Assembly: GCF_009720145.1 (NCBI RefSeq)
Contig: NZ_CP046256.1
Coordinates: forward strand, 159,980-223,979
Direction of reading: 5' to 3'
DNA from: Sphingobium sp. CAP-1
Lineage (GTDB): Bacteria; Pseudomonadota; Alphaproteobacteria; Sphingomonadales; Sphingomonadaceae
DNA: 64,000 bases
In this document: positions 1 to 9,236 of the stretch, piece by piece
Numbering within the stretch: position 1 is the first letter of the stretch
Layout of the letters: each line of letters starts with the position of its first letter
Made by a program: the position numbers and the translations under genes
The notes under the pieces: generated by a model
Databases searched by the model: none
Told to the model about the DNA's origin: nothing
The model's input: the letters and a program-made list of their open reading frames with translations, nothing else

Positions 1-264
1 GGCCTTCAATTCGTCGAGCTGCTTCGTGATCGCCGCCATCCGGTCGACCGCGCTCGGCGGCGGCGACGGTTGCGCCTCGCGCGGCAAGGGTCTGGGCTTG
101 TCGCAATAGAACCATTGTCCGAGCTTCCGCTCGCCGCAGTAGAAAGCATCCGGCCGGTTCTGCTCGATCGTGTCGCGTGACGGCGGCGCATCCTGCGCCA
201 ACAGGGGAGCAGCAGTCCCAATCGACAGGGCGAGCAGCATCGAGAGTTTAGCGACGGGGGACAT
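1..264 (-). CDS. traF: TraF, conjugal pilus assembly protein (N-terminal part, runs off the window)
   Basis: Reading leftward from an ATG at 264, 88 codons stay open to the window edge. The protein begins with a signal peptide (hydrophobic run ending in LLAQDAPP). It then shows the paired-cysteine pattern YCGERKLGQWFYC around residues 39-51, typical of the start of F-type TraF, a periplasmic thioredoxin-fold protein needed to assemble the conjugative pilus. An AAAGGACG ribosome site lies just before the ATG. The gene is downstream of traN, as in F and in sphingomonad plasmids. The rest of the gene lies outside the window. Confidence 0.8.
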   Translation of the reverse strand, partial: MSPVAKLSMLLALSIGTAAPLLAQDAPPSRDTIEQNRPDAFYCGERKLGQWFYCDKPRPLPREAQPSPPPSAVDRMAAITKQLDELKA

Positions 265-481
265 CACGCTTCGTCCTTTCATCGGCTGAGGCGGTTTGCG
301 CGGAAGGGAGTGCGAGCGGTGGGTTGGGTGTCAGACTGTCCCAGGCTGCGGGGTGGACGCAGCAATCGGCCACGGTCGCGGGAGAGCCACCGCAACGATG
401 GTGGGGCGTTGGGGCCGACGGTTGCAGCGCCAGGGATGCCAGGACGAGGGGCAGCTCGAGAACAGGGATAGGCATGGTCAC
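248..481 (-). CDS. Small exported Cys-containing protein of unknown function
   Basis: This 77-codon frame lies between traN and traF and overlaps the traF start by 17 bases. AAGGAAAG is well placed before its ATG. The N-terminus is hydrophobic and signal-like. It is followed by a short segment with three cysteines (CGG..ADCC) and a Pro/Ala-rich tail. I do not recognise a family. The position in a tightly packed transfer operon and the ribosome site argue that it is translated; the low-complexity composition argues for caution. Confidence 0.45.
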   Translation of the reverse strand: MTMPIPVLELPLVLASLALQPSAPTPHHRCGGSPATVADCCVHPAAWDSLTPNPPLALPSAQTASADERTKRDVPRR

Positions 482-535
482 TTTCCTTGGGTTTGCGCTG
501 CGGCCCCTGCGGCAAGGAGATCGGATCGGCCCATC

Positions 536-2401
536 TCACTTGCCGTGGAGGTCGTAGTAGTTCTGAATTTTCTGCTGGATTTCGGTCATGGTCTGGACTT
601 CGTCCGGCAGCTTGGCCGCATCCATGAAGTCCGCATAAACCTCGGTGAAATCCATTACCGACAGGTCGAGCCGCGAGAACTCGTCGATCGTGAAGCCAAT
701 GCACTGTTCCTTTTTCGGCGCCCCCCACGGCTTGCCGAGCTGCACACGGCCCTGCTCCTGGAGGATGCGGGAGAGCTTGCTCTCGAAGCAGCAATAAGCG
801 GTGCGCCGCGTGCTGCAGATGCCGAGGAAACTCGACGAGCAATAGGTGCCGAGATTATGGCACAGGCCCATCCGGTCCTTGATGTCGAGCCTCATCTCGT
901 CCTGTGAACATGCGAAAAGGACCAGGAAGGGGGTCGCGAGCGCGGCGATCGCCGCGGGACCGCCCGCCAGCGCAGCCGCGCCAGCGCCGACCGTCAACAA
1001 ACCCGACGTCTTGCCCGCACAGCAGTTGATAAGGCCGAACACCGGCTTGTGGCAGGTCTCGCGCGTGCCGCTGAAGACCCGGAGATCGGCTTCGTTGAAC
1101 TCCTTGCCCGCCTGGTCGATCGCATGCAGCGCAACGAGCGCGTCCTTGAACTCGGTCGACGCTTCGCGAACGATCGGCTCGCAGTCGCCGTTGATGCAAT
1201 AGACGTCGTCGCCGCAGATATATTGCGGCGCATCGCTCGTGCCTCCGGAAGGCGTCGGGCACCTGTAGACGCGGTTCTCGACTTTGCAGGGCCCGCCATC
1301 AGGCTCCTCGTCAAGGCATTCTGTGCGCAGATAGGTGCAGCTCCCGTTCGCCTCGAGATCACCGCAGTCATTGGCTGTTGAGATCCGGTGGCATTGATAG
1401 GTCCGCTGCCAGGCCCAGCAGGGCTGGGTGACAGGAACGCCGTCGACGATCCGGGTGACCGGGTCGCTCGACGTGCACACTTCGGTCTCGAGCGTGCAGT
1501 TCGGGTCGCCGGCATTGGCGGCGCATAGCCCCTCGTTGCGCGTGATGACCGGCACGGCCGGTTCTTCCTGCTTCGTGAGCCAGTAATTGCCGGTCGAGAG
1601 CACATAGCCCGGATGATACTCGCCCGGCGTGATCCCCTGGGCCTCGGCGGTGCATTTGACCTCGACGGCGGTGTGGCCAAGGCTTTTGCAGGTCGGCGCC
1701 GCAGTATATCCATAGGCGCTCATATTGTCGCAATAGTCGATCGGGCGGCTTTCCCAGCAGATGCCGGTGGCGATCTCGTCGTCAAAAGCCGCGCGGGCGG
1801 GATAGGGCCCGCCATCTGTCGGCAGGAAGCTCAACCGACCCGTGTAATAGGTGTAGATCGTCCGCTTCTCGGTGTGAACGTCAAGGCTGACGTTGCAGGT
1901 CCGGGCTTCCGTGGTGACCTTGCTGCCGGCGTTGCAACTCGCCTCATAATAGCCCGCGCTCCCCGGCGCGGCGGGCAGCGGCACGCATGTGCCCTTGGTG
2001 CCGCCCATTTCCTCGCCAGCGAGATAGGTCGAGGGATCGTTTTCGACCGATGTCGCGCGCGCCGTGGTCGCGAGGATCTCGGAATTGCTGAACGTGGCCC
2101 GGCTGTGATCGGCATCGGTGGTGATGCGATATTGCTCGTTGGACGACTTGGCCGCCTGGGCGTCGGACTCAAGCTTACCGGGATCGTCGAAATAGGATCC
2201 TTCGGGCAAGCTCGTGCCGGAATAGCCGGGGACCGCGGCGGCTTGCGCATCGCTGGACGGCACCAGCGTGGAATCGTTGCGCTTCTCCGTACCCAGCGCC
2301 TTCCCCTCCTGGCGCGCCTCGTCGAGCGTCATCTGGGCAAGCGCGGGCGAACTCGCCATAACGACGCCGAAGAGCGCAGCCAGGACGAGATACGCCCTCA
2401 T
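536..2401 (-). CDS. traN: TraN, mating-pair stabilisation protein
   Basis: A 621-residue exported protein, close to the 602 residues of F TraN. It has a signal peptide (cleavage after SSPALAQ) and a long cysteine-rich body, including CWESRPIDYCDN, CCAGKTSG and CCFESKLSR. Outer-membrane TraN contacts the recipient surface and stabilises mating pairs. The many cysteines fit the dsbC gene carried in the same operon. The ATG overlaps the trbC stop as ATGA, indicating translational coupling. The central hydrophobic Ala/Gly-rich stretch (about residues 465-490) is usual for this family. Confidence 0.93.
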   Translation of the reverse strand: MRAYLVLAALFGVVMASSPALAQMTLDEARQEGKALGTEKRNDSTLVPSSDAQAAAVPGYSGTSLPEGSYFDDPGKLESDAQAAKSSNEQYRITTDADHSRATFSNSEILATTARATSVENDPSTYLAGEEMGGTKGTCVPLPAAPGSAGYYEASCNAGSKVTTEARTCNVSLDVHTEKRTIYTYYTGRLSFLPTDGGPYPARAAFDDEIATGICWESRPIDYCDNMSAYGYTAAPTCKSLGHTAVEVKCTAEAQGITPGEYHPGYVLSTGNYWLTKQEEPAVPVITRNEGLCAANAGDPNCTLETEVCTSSDPVTRIVDGVPVTQPCWAWQRTYQCHRISTANDCGDLEANGSCTYLRTECLDEEPDGGPCKVENRVYRCPTPSGGTSDAPQYICGDDVYCINGDCEPIVREASTEFKDALVALHAIDQAGKEFNEADLRVFSGTRETCHKPVFGLINCCAGKTSGLLTVGAGAAALAGGPAAIAALATPFLVLFACSQDEMRLDIKDRMGLCHNLGTYCSSSFLGICSTRRTAYCCFESKLSRILQEQGRVQLGKPWGAPKKEQCIGFTIDEFSRLDLSVMDFTEVYADFMDAAKLPDEVQTMTEIQQKIQNYYDLHGK

Positions 2402-3144
2402 GGATGGGCCTTGCGCATGTTGGCGAGGCCAACCGCTGCGACCCGTGCGCCCGGGCCATTACCGTCCGCGAACTGCTCGAGCGCATATTCGACCGAGACG
2501 TTGCCGACGAGCCGATCATAGGGCGGCAGCTTGGTCTGGCAGGAGAAGCCGGCGCAAAGATCGAAGTCCGACGAGACACTGACGTATGTCGGCACTGCCT
2601 GGACATCGAAAGCGCGGAACAGCCGCGGATCGATGCCGACATTGGCGAAATCGTCCTGCCGGTCGATGATCTTGCCAAGGCTCGTGGCGAACTCCTTCAT
2701 CGAATTGTTGGGGAAGCCGCGGAACACGACCACCCCGCCGGCCCTGGCCGTGTCGCCGATCAGCTTCTGCAGCGACTGCGGTGGCATCGACAGGCTCGCG
2801 AAGACGATGAACTGGGGCGCCTCGCCCTTCCCTGCCGTCGCGTTCGACGCGGCACCGGCCACGATCTCGTCGAAATCGACGGGGCCTGCCGGTCCCTTGG
2901 GCAGATCGCTCTTGGCGACCCGCTGCATGTTCTCCATGCCAGCGTCGCGAACGGTCTGCGCGTCCTCGCGGAAGGCGTCGCCCCTATCCTTCACATGGTT
3001 GACGAAAGCCTCGGCATCCGCCTGTAGGTCCGCCGAACGCTGCTTGATCGCCTGGACGTCGATCCCGTCGACGGTCTGCGCGAGCAAGGCCGTCACGCTC
3101 GCCAAGCCAAGGATCGCTGCGAAGCCCCAGAGGTATTTGCGCAT
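2398..3144 (-). CDS. trbC: TrbC, F-type pilus assembly protein
   Basis: A 248-residue periplasmic protein with an N-terminal signal segment (MRKYLWGFAAILGLASVTAL). The C-terminal half carries the TrbC-type thioredoxin-like domain, seen in FIVFASLSMPPQSLQKLIGD and VQAVPTYV. F TrbC works with TraW in pilus assembly. The start at 3144 gives a normal signal peptide; an upstream in-frame start at 3171 would run into traU. The stop overlaps the traN start. Confidence 0.9.
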   Translation of the reverse strand: MRKYLWGFAAILGLASVTALLAQTVDGIDVQAIKQRSADLQADAEAFVNHVKDRGDAFREDAQTVRDAGMENMQRVAKSDLPKGPAGPVDFDEIVAGAASNATAGKGEAPQFIVFASLSMPPQSLQKLIGDTARAGGVVVFRGFPNNSMKEFATSLGKIIDRQDDFANVGIDPRLFRAFDVQAVPTYVSVSSDFDLCAGFSCQTKLPPYDRLVGNVSVEYALEQFADGNGPGARVAAVGLANMRKAHP

Positions 3145-3155
3145 TGGACGGCCCC

Positions 3156-4175
3156 CTACAGCACGCAGCAATTGCGTTTGCGCCAGACGAGGTAGCCCAT
3201 GTCCTCGCCGGCGGCGGGATAGGCGCGACCTGCGTCAGGCGGCATGGTGGATGCCCCGATCGTGGAGCAGGCGAAGCGGCCGCTCACGGTGGGGATCGGA
3301 TTGACCATCTGGAAGCGGTATTGCTGCTTGCGCATGATCGGCATGAGGTACTTCTTGCAGAGCCCGGCCGAGCCCATCGTCCCCCAGGCAAGAGCTTCGC
3401 GGTGCATCTTGTAGGCGAAGCGCGACAGTGCGAGCCGCGAGGACTGAACATGGCCGATCGAGGACGGCACGTTGCCGTTGAGCGGATACATGCTGCCCTG
3501 GCACCCCGCACACCAGAACAGCGGATCGAGCGGCAGGTGGACGGTCCCGGCGATGCAGTCGCCGGCGCAGGCGACCTGGGCGATCGGGTTAGCGAAGACG
3601 ACGGCTTCCGGATTGATCAGCGCCGTCAGACTATCGTCCTGCCAGAGCGGATCGACCTCGGTCATATAGGCGATGTCGAAGCTCGCCTGCTCGAAGCAGA
3701 CGAAGTCGGTCAGGATCTCCATCCAGTAGAGCAGCGGATAGACGTACCAGTGCACGTGCCATTTGGCCGTGCTCTGCGAGCGGCCGCCCACCATCGAGGG
3801 GCCGGCCAGATAGCCCTGGCCGATGTCGAACCCCGGCGCGATGCGCACACCCCCGAGATTAGGAAAGCACCAGGGCTTCATTGTGACGTCCGCGAGCCGC
3901 ACCGGCTCCCAGAAGCCGACCGAGATGCCGATCCTGGGAAGCGGGCTGCCACAAAAGCAGATCGGGGAAGCGGGATTGCTCGTATCCGGCCGGCCGCTCG
4001 GCCAGATCTTGAGGCCGCCGACCGAGAGTGGGAACAGGCAAGACCAACACACGTCGGTGATCGGATTGACGAACTTCCCGTGACAGGTCGGCCCTGCCGC
4101 CTGTGCGCTCGGCGCCAGAAAGAAGGCTGCCAGCGCCATGACGAGAAGCCGCAGAGCTGATCGAAAGCCGCGCAT
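3156..4175 (-). CDS. traU: TraU, conjugal transfer protein
   Basis: A 339-residue exported protein. The signal peptide (MRGFRSALRLLVMALAAFFL) ends near SAQAAG, and the mature part begins CHGKFVNPITDVCWSCLFP, a TraU hallmark, with many further cysteines. TraU is periplasmic and needed for DNA transfer and pilus assembly in F. The start at 4175 was chosen because it opens the signal peptide and overlaps the upstream stop as ATGA; a longer in-frame extension has no family resemblance. Confidence 0.93.
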   Translation of the reverse strand: MRGFRSALRLLVMALAAFFLAPSAQAAGPTCHGKFVNPITDVCWSCLFPLSVGGLKIWPSGRPDTSNPASPICFCGSPLPRIGISVGFWEPVRLADVTMKPWCFPNLGGVRIAPGFDIGQGYLAGPSMVGGRSQSTAKWHVHWYVYPLLYWMEILTDFVCFEQASFDIAYMTEVDPLWQDDSLTALINPEAVVFANPIAQVACAGDCIAGTVHLPLDPLFWCAGCQGSMYPLNGNVPSSIGHVQSSRLALSRFAYKMHREALAWGTMGSAGLCKKYLMPIMRKQQYRFQMVNPIPTVSGRFACSTIGASTMPPDAGRAYPAAGEDMGYLVWRKRNCCVL

Positions 4176-4444
4176 CACTGATCCTCCCCGGCAGGTTCGA
4201 GAAAGGCGGTGTCCGCGCGATGCTTGCGCGCGAGGTAAAGCGCCGTGGTCAACAGCGTGGCCGCCAGCAGCGACGCGATCGCACAGGGCGCCGCCTGACC
4301 GCTGATCCGCATCAACGGCTGCAAGCCCGCGACACTGGCGGCCAGTAGCAGGCAAAGAACCTGCCAGATCCGGCGCAGCCGCCGAAGATCGCGAGTCTCG
4401 GGTGCCGCCATCGGCGTTCGGAGCATGTCGAGCCACAGCGGCAT
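4175..4444 (-). CDS. Small two-helix membrane protein of the tra operon
   Basis: This 89-residue protein has two clear hydrophobic segments (about residues 27-45 and 52-70) and charged ends. Its ATG overlaps the traW stop and its stop overlaps the traU start, both as ATGA, so it is an integral member of the operon. The position between traW and traU is often held by an unnamed inner-membrane protein in sphingomonad transfer operons. I cannot assign a function. Confidence 0.7.
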   Translation of the reverse strand: MPLWLDMLRTPMAAPETRDLRRLRRIWQVLCLLLAASVAGLQPLMRISGQAAPCAIASLLAATLLTTALYLARKHRADTAFLEPAGEDQ

Positions 4445-5100
4445 CAGCCCGGGCTCCCGGACTTCAACACCACCTCGGAGACGCGCATCACCTTGCCAGC
4501 CTGGGTGACCACGGCTGGCGTATGCTCGATGCCGAAGCGGGAAGTGAGCTTGCCTTGCTGATCGAAGTAGAAACGCCGCTTCTTCGCGGTCATCTGCTCG
4601 ACCGGCGATCCACGCACGAAGATTATCTTCGCCTTGAGGTCCGTGTAGCGCGTCGTGGCCCAAGCGAGCTGCTCGCTATCGTCACCGTCGATGAAGACAA
4701 GGTCCTGACGGATCGAGACGAAGTCGAGCGGGTTGATCCGCTGTCCCGCTGGGGCGATCAGGTTGCCCTTCTGGTCGCGGATGTCGCGTTCCATCGTGAC
4801 CGACGGATCGAAGTCCCAGCTCCGGGCGGTCCGGGCCGGGGTGACCCCCGTGACGGGATCGGGTCGACGAACTTTCGCCTCGACGCGCTTGGCGAACATC
4901 TCGTTGGTCCGGGCGAGCTCGCCGCTTGCCTCTGCGCGGCGCAGGCGGTTTTCAATGGTGGAGAGCAGATCGGGCTCGATGACCGGGAACGCCTGCGCGG
5001 CCTGGCCATAGTCCTTGGCCTCCGACCGCATCGGCCCAACGACGATCAACCCGCCGACCGTTGCGGCGATGGCCAGCCCGCCTGAGATGAGCACCCTCAT
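4444..5100 (-). CDS. traW: TraW, pilus assembly protein
   Basis: The protein has 218 residues, close to F TraW (210), with a signal peptide (MRVLISGGLAIAATVGGLIV). The C-terminal half matches the TraW pattern, including LVFIDGDDSEQLAWA and FYFDQQGKLTSRFGIEHTPA. It is a periplasmic partner of TrbC. The ATG at 5100 overlaps the stop of the S26 peptidase gene. Upstream in-frame codons are out-of-frame overlap with that gene and were excluded. Confidence 0.92.
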   Translation of the reverse strand: MRVLISGGLAIAATVGGLIVVGPMRSEAKDYGQAAQAFPVIEPDLLSTIENRLRRAEASGELARTNEMFAKRVEAKVRRPDPVTGVTPARTARSWDFDPSVTMERDIRDQKGNLIAPAGQRINPLDFVSIRQDLVFIDGDDSEQLAWATTRYTDLKAKIIFVRGSPVEQMTAKKRRFYFDQQGKLTSRFGIEHTPAVVTQAGKVMRVSEVVLKSGSPG

Positions 5101-5630
5101 AGGATCGGCTCCCCGGTTCCTATGACCTGGCGCGCGCATACGAAGCCGATTTCGGCATAGCGGCTGTCGAAGCCATCCTTGTGCGGCGTAGCCGCGAAAT
5201 AGCATCCCTGCGGCACCGGGCCGGTTGCGCCCGGCGTCAGGCGTTCACCAAAGCGTGTGAGCGGTTTCATCTGCGCGACGAGGTGGCCGTTCACCGCAAC
5301 CTGGCGGCCAACGTGGCTGATCGTGTCGCCCGGCATGCCGTAGACGATCTTGCCGAACATCCGCGGCTTCGCGCCGAAGTGGCGACGCAGGAGCGTGCTT
5401 GGCGGCGGGTCGAAGAAAACATAGTCTCCGCGCGCCGGCAGCTTGTGGCGCTGGATGAGGAAGGCCCAGTTCGGAAGCGAACCCGTCGTGTTGATCAGCA
5501 GCAGATGATCGTCGCGCCATGCGCTGATCGCGCTGAGCAGAACGCTGCCCGCGATGAACAGGCCGAACAACAGCCATAGCCGCGTGCGTGGCCGCCAGCT
5601 TGGGCGCGCCTCACTGGCCGCCGATGCCAT
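5097..5630 (-). CDS. S26-family conjugative transfer signal peptidase (RP4 TraF-like)
   Basis: A 177-residue membrane-anchored peptidase. One transmembrane helix (about residues 17-37) is followed by the S26 box with the likely nucleophile Ser in NTTGSLPNW and the general-base Lys in MFGKIVYGMPGDTI. Family knowledge: such peptidases mature pilin or other transfer proteins, as RP4 TraF does for the TrbC pilin. GGAGG lies five bases before the ATG at 5630. It overlaps the end of trbI and is coupled to traW. F itself uses host signal peptidase, so this is a lineage-specific addition. Confidence 0.88.
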   Translation of the reverse strand: MASAASEARPSWRPRTRLWLLFGLFIAGSVLLSAISAWRDDHLLLINTTGSLPNWAFLIQRHKLPARGDYVFFDPPPSTLLRRHFGAKPRMFGKIVYGMPGDTISHVGRQVAVNGHLVAQMKPLTRFGERLTPGATGPVPQGCYFAATPHKDGFDSRYAEIGFVCARQVIGTGEPIL

Positions 5631-6300
5631 CGGAGCCTCCGAAGGTCGAAACTTGCGCAGCTGGCGGAGCATATTGCGGAACCGGCTGCTGCTGCCCTGA
5701 AGACACCATTCCTGGCGCCGCCATGCCCTGTGCGGCCATCATGGGATCGATCGGAGGAGCAGCCCCGGGCATCTGGCCCGGCATCTGAGCCGGGGCTGCA
5801 AGTTGGGGTCTCGCGGCCGCCATCGCCTGGGCATTCATCTGCTGCAGCTCCTCGGCCGAAGCTTGGCGCGGCCGCGGGACGCCCGAGGCGTAGACCGATT
5901 GTCTGAGGCTGTCGGTTATATCGGGCACGTTCTTCGTGAGCACGGCTTCGCCGACGAGCACGATCTGGCCGCCAGCACTGCGCCGCTGCAGTTCCTTGTC
6001 GAGCGACGCCATGAAGCCCCGCATCTCGGCCTCGACCTGCGCCGGAGGCGATGTCGAGCGCGCCTGCGCCTGCACATATTCCCCGACGATCGAGGAGAGC
6101 CGCGCCGAGACGATATGATCCTGCTTGGGCGTCACCAGTGTCTTGGTGACCCACATGCCCCAGACCACAGTGGCCAGAAGGATCAGCCCGGCGAGGATCT
6201 GCATACGGCTGAAGCCAGCGAAGAATGTTCGTCTGGGCTTCGCTGGCGCTGCTGGCGATACCGGTGGCGCGGGAAGGTCGAGTTCGGGTTGCTCAGCCAT
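5611..6300 (-). CDS. trbI: TrbI, F-type conjugative transfer protein
   Basis: A 229-residue inner-membrane protein. It has a basic N-terminus, one transmembrane helix (about residues 34-52, MQILAGLILLATVVWGMWV), then a periplasmic domain matching F-type TrbI (LVGEAVLTKNVPDITD). F TrbI has only 128 residues; the extra length is a Met/Pro/Gln/Ala-rich tail from about residue 150. TrbI influences pilus outgrowth and retraction. Confidence 0.85.
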   Translation of the reverse strand: MAEQPELDLPAPPVSPAAPAKPRRTFFAGFSRMQILAGLILLATVVWGMWVTKTLVTPKQDHIVSARLSSIVGEYVQAQARSTSPPAQVEAEMRGFMASLDKELQRRSAGGQIVLVGEAVLTKNVPDITDSLRQSVYASGVPRPRQASAEELQQMNAQAMAAARPQLAAPAQMPGQMPGAAPPIDPMMAAQGMAAPGMVSSGQQQPVPQYAPPAAQVSTFGGSDGIGGQ

Positions 6301-6646
6301 GGCGGGGGTCTCCCTGCGATCGGGCCGAAGGCAGGATCCTGCCTCTCCGCAGGACCATGAGCCCCACGGAAAGGATGAGATGTGCGACGGCGAAGATGGT
6401 CTTGAACGATGCGACCCGATCCGGGGTCGCGATGACGTAGCGGGTGCTGAGGTTGTTGAGCTGGTTCATCAGGCCATCGAGCGAGAAGCCGCCAAGGGCG
6501 AGAAAAAACAGCGCGAACAGGCCCCAGGTCATGAGCAGCGTTGATGCGAGGAAGCCGCCGAAATACAGGGTGAAATGAAGCATCGCGCGCGCGTCGATCG
6601 ACGGCGGCGCGGATGGCTGTACCCTCGGCTCTGTGCTGCTGGCCAT
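6293..6646 (-). CDS. Inner-membrane protein of the tra operon, unknown function
   Basis: A 117-residue protein with hydrophobic segments at about residues 25-52 and 84-99, located between traC and trbI and overlapping trbI by 8 bases. No recognisable motif. Its place directly after the VirB4-like ATPase gene suggests a role at the inner-membrane platform, but this is inference only. Confidence 0.7.
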   Translation of the reverse strand: MASSTEPRVQPSAPPSIDARAMLHFTLYFGGFLASTLLMTWGLFALFFLALGGFSLDGLMNQLNNLSTRYVIATPDRVASFKTIFAVAHLILSVGLMVLRRGRILPSARSQGDPRHG

Positions 6647-6649
6647 GGC

Positions 6650-9235
6650 TCACTCCGCCGCTTGCGCGAGCTCGGGATCCTCGTGAGAGGCCCATTTTTC
6701 CGGGTTGTCCGGGAAGGCGATCCGCTCGATCGCCTCATCCATGGTGAGGCCCTGCGTGACGAGATCCTCAATGGCGGCGTAGACGGCCGGACTGGAGGAA
6801 TAGACCGTGGACGAGAAGGGATCGAGCACCAGGCGGCCGACCGCCAACGTCTCTGGCCCCTTGATCAGAATGTCGGAATATTCGCGGCCGTTGATCTTCA
6901 GCGAGCGCAGCAGCGCGTCGGTATAGTCGTCCATCTCGAAACGATCATGCTTCTTGAAGTCGGCGATGGTCTCCGGCTTCTGCTGGAGAATGACGAACCA
7001 GTCGCTGTTCTCAAGGGCGGCGATCGAACCCGCAGACTTGTAATAGTCGTTGAGCGACTGGGTCGCGGTGATGAGCGACGCATAATATTTACGGCAGGTA
7101 CGCGCAAAGGCCTCGATGAACTCGGCCATCGCCCCGCCGCGCATCATCTGCCACGCTTCATCCAGGAATAGCGCCTTGGGGATCGAACGGTCGACCTTAC
7201 GCATCATTTGCTGTGACATGAACAAGATCGCGGCCAGCACTACGCTGCGCAGTTCCTCACGTGACGAAAGATCGGAGAGTTCGAAAACGGTGAGCTGGGC
7301 CGACAACTCGAAGGACACTTCGCCCTGGAAGAAGCGGCCATAAGTGCCGGCGGAGGAGAATGGCCGCATAGCTATGCCAAGATCGGTGGCCTGCTGGTTG
7401 CCGGTCGCATCCAGGGCGGTGATGATATCATCGATCGAACCAGCCCGCCCCTTCTCCGCCCAGACCGTGTTGACTGCGCCGTCGATCAGGCCGCGCTCGG
7501 TATCGTTGAGCCGATCCATGTGGCGCGACATCTGGTTCACGATGGCCTTGAGCATTGCCATGCAGTCGAGGAGATAGTCCTCATCGGTCGCCGCGAGTTC
7601 CTCGTCGATCATGCTGAACGGGTTGAGACAAAAGCCCGAAGCCATCGTGAACTCGACGAAAGCGCCGCCCTGGAGCTTGGCGGAATGCTCGAACGAGCGT
7701 CCGTCGTCGATGACGACAACGCGGGCGCCGGCGCCACAGAATGACGCGCACAGCTCCTGCAGCGTCACCGATTTGCCGGAGCCCGACTTGCCGAAGACAG
7801 CGACATTGTGGTTGCCGGCCGCATTCTCGAACGGGCTCCAGAAGAAGGGCTGACCACGTCTGCCGATCAGCATCAGATGGGGCACCTGGCTCCCGAGGAA
7901 CTCGCCCTGAATGGGGGCGAGATTAGCGGCGGTCGTGGTCAGCAATGTGCGCATCCGCTTCATGCGCTCGAGATCGCGCGCGAGACCGTTGGCCATCGTC
8001 ATCGGCATCGCGCAGAGCAGACCCATGATCTGCAGGTAGCGATCGTCGAGAAGATCCCAGCCCGCTGCCCGGTACACGGATTTGAGTACCCGTTCGTTCG
8101 CGTCCCCCCGGCCCTTCGGGGAGAAGGCGGTGACACTGAAGAAGACGCGCACGAGCTTGCGGCCCTGGCGCAGCTCGTCGTTCACATAGCGCCATTCCTG
8201 GCTCTGATCGCGCAGCTGCGGCAGGAAGCGCGACGATTTTGAATCGGCCAGGCTCGTTGTGCGCATGAACTTGAAGCTGGCCTTGTTGCTCGCGGCCATC
8301 GGATCGGGGAATTCGACACAGAGATTGGTCGCGACCGGGCACGGCATGCGCAGCTTGTCGGTAAACATGTCGCCGATCAGCCGGGCGACGTCCCATGGCG
8401 CCCAGCGTGCCGGCAGGTTGCGCACCGAGAACGAGCGGACGTCGAAGACGTCCGGCAGAATTTCACCGATCTCCGGCGCTTCGTCGATGGTCTTGCCGGT
8501 GGGCCGGAATCGCTCGGTGCGAAGCAGCATCCGGTCAGACTCGATATGCAATTCGACGTCCCGGCGGATTGCCTGGTCCGCGATCGGATCGAGCGGATTA
8601 TAGCTGACCACGTCCTCGCCGGCAGCAGTAGTCGGCGAGGTAATGTCGTCGATCCAGGCAATGAGTGCCTGCGGATCCATCGTCCTGGCCGACACATTGA
8701 TCGAGGCAAGCGCCGAGATGATGCCGTCCATGACGGCGACGATCTCCTCTGCCGTCACGCTCGAGCTCTCGGGCGTCGAATAGGAGATCGCCACGCGGTG
8801 ATTGCGAAGCGAAAAGGGCGCGTCGGCCGAAAGCGACTTCCAGACCCCGTCGGTCAGGAAGTCGACCCGGTGCTTGGCCATGCGCTCATAGACGCCGCGC
8901 GCGGAATAGCGCGGGAGATACCATTTGGAGAGGCGCTCGCCGATCCGCGGACTCATCCATTGGTGGAACTGCAGACAGCCGGGGGCAGGAATCGCCTCCG
9001 AGAGAAACTGGGTCAGGATCTCGCCCGTGCGTTCGTCCGCGCCGACGAGCGGCGCTGCTTCGATCACGAAGCCGCGCGATGCGCTGTTGTAGAATATCCC
9101 GGTCTTGGGATCATAGCTGCGATAGGGCAGCCAATGCGCCAGCATCGGCACGCCAAACTCCGGCCGCTCGGCGTCGGGCCGCTTGGCGTCGCCCAGGATC
9201 CCGGACAGCAGGCTCTCGAAGAAGCTCCCCGCCAT
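6650..9235 (-). CDS. traC: TraC, VirB4-like type IV secretion ATPase
   Basis: An 861-residue ATPase. A Walker A motif (GKSGSGKSVT) lies near residue 480 and a Walker B segment (KALFLDEAWQMM) near residue 692; the N-terminal third matches the TraC/VirB4 N-domain. TraC powers pilus assembly and retraction at the cytoplasmic face. The length agrees with F TraC (875). Its start lies just behind the traV stop. Confidence 0.96.
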   Translation of the reverse strand: MAGSFFESLLSGILGDAKRPDAERPEFGVPMLAHWLPYRSYDPKTGIFYNSASRGFVIEAAPLVGADERTGEILTQFLSEAIPAPGCLQFHQWMSPRIGERLSKWYLPRYSARGVYERMAKHRVDFLTDGVWKSLSADAPFSLRNHRVAISYSTPESSSVTAEEIVAVMDGIISALASINVSARTMDPQALIAWIDDITSPTTAAGEDVVSYNPLDPIADQAIRRDVELHIESDRMLLRTERFRPTGKTIDEAPEIGEILPDVFDVRSFSVRNLPARWAPWDVARLIGDMFTDKLRMPCPVATNLCVEFPDPMAASNKASFKFMRTTSLADSKSSRFLPQLRDQSQEWRYVNDELRQGRKLVRVFFSVTAFSPKGRGDANERVLKSVYRAAGWDLLDDRYLQIMGLLCAMPMTMANGLARDLERMKRMRTLLTTTAANLAPIQGEFLGSQVPHLMLIGRRGQPFFWSPFENAAGNHNVAVFGKSGSGKSVTLQELCASFCGAGARVVVIDDGRSFEHSAKLQGGAFVEFTMASGFCLNPFSMIDEELAATDEDYLLDCMAMLKAIVNQMSRHMDRLNDTERGLIDGAVNTVWAEKGRAGSIDDIITALDATGNQQATDLGIAMRPFSSAGTYGRFFQGEVSFELSAQLTVFELSDLSSREELRSVVLAAILFMSQQMMRKVDRSIPKALFLDEAWQMMRGGAMAEFIEAFARTCRKYYASLITATQSLNDYYKSAGSIAALENSDWFVILQQKPETIADFKKHDRFEMDDYTDALLRSLKINGREYSDILIKGPETLAVGRLVLDPFSSTVYSSSPAVYAAIEDLVTQGLTMDEAIERIAFPDNPEKWASHEDPELAQAAE

Positions 9236-9236
9236 C

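Noticed and set aside
3144..4160. A 338-codon plus-strand frame opposite traU
   Set aside because: Antisense to traU, which has a signal peptide and family motifs; the plus-strand frame has none.
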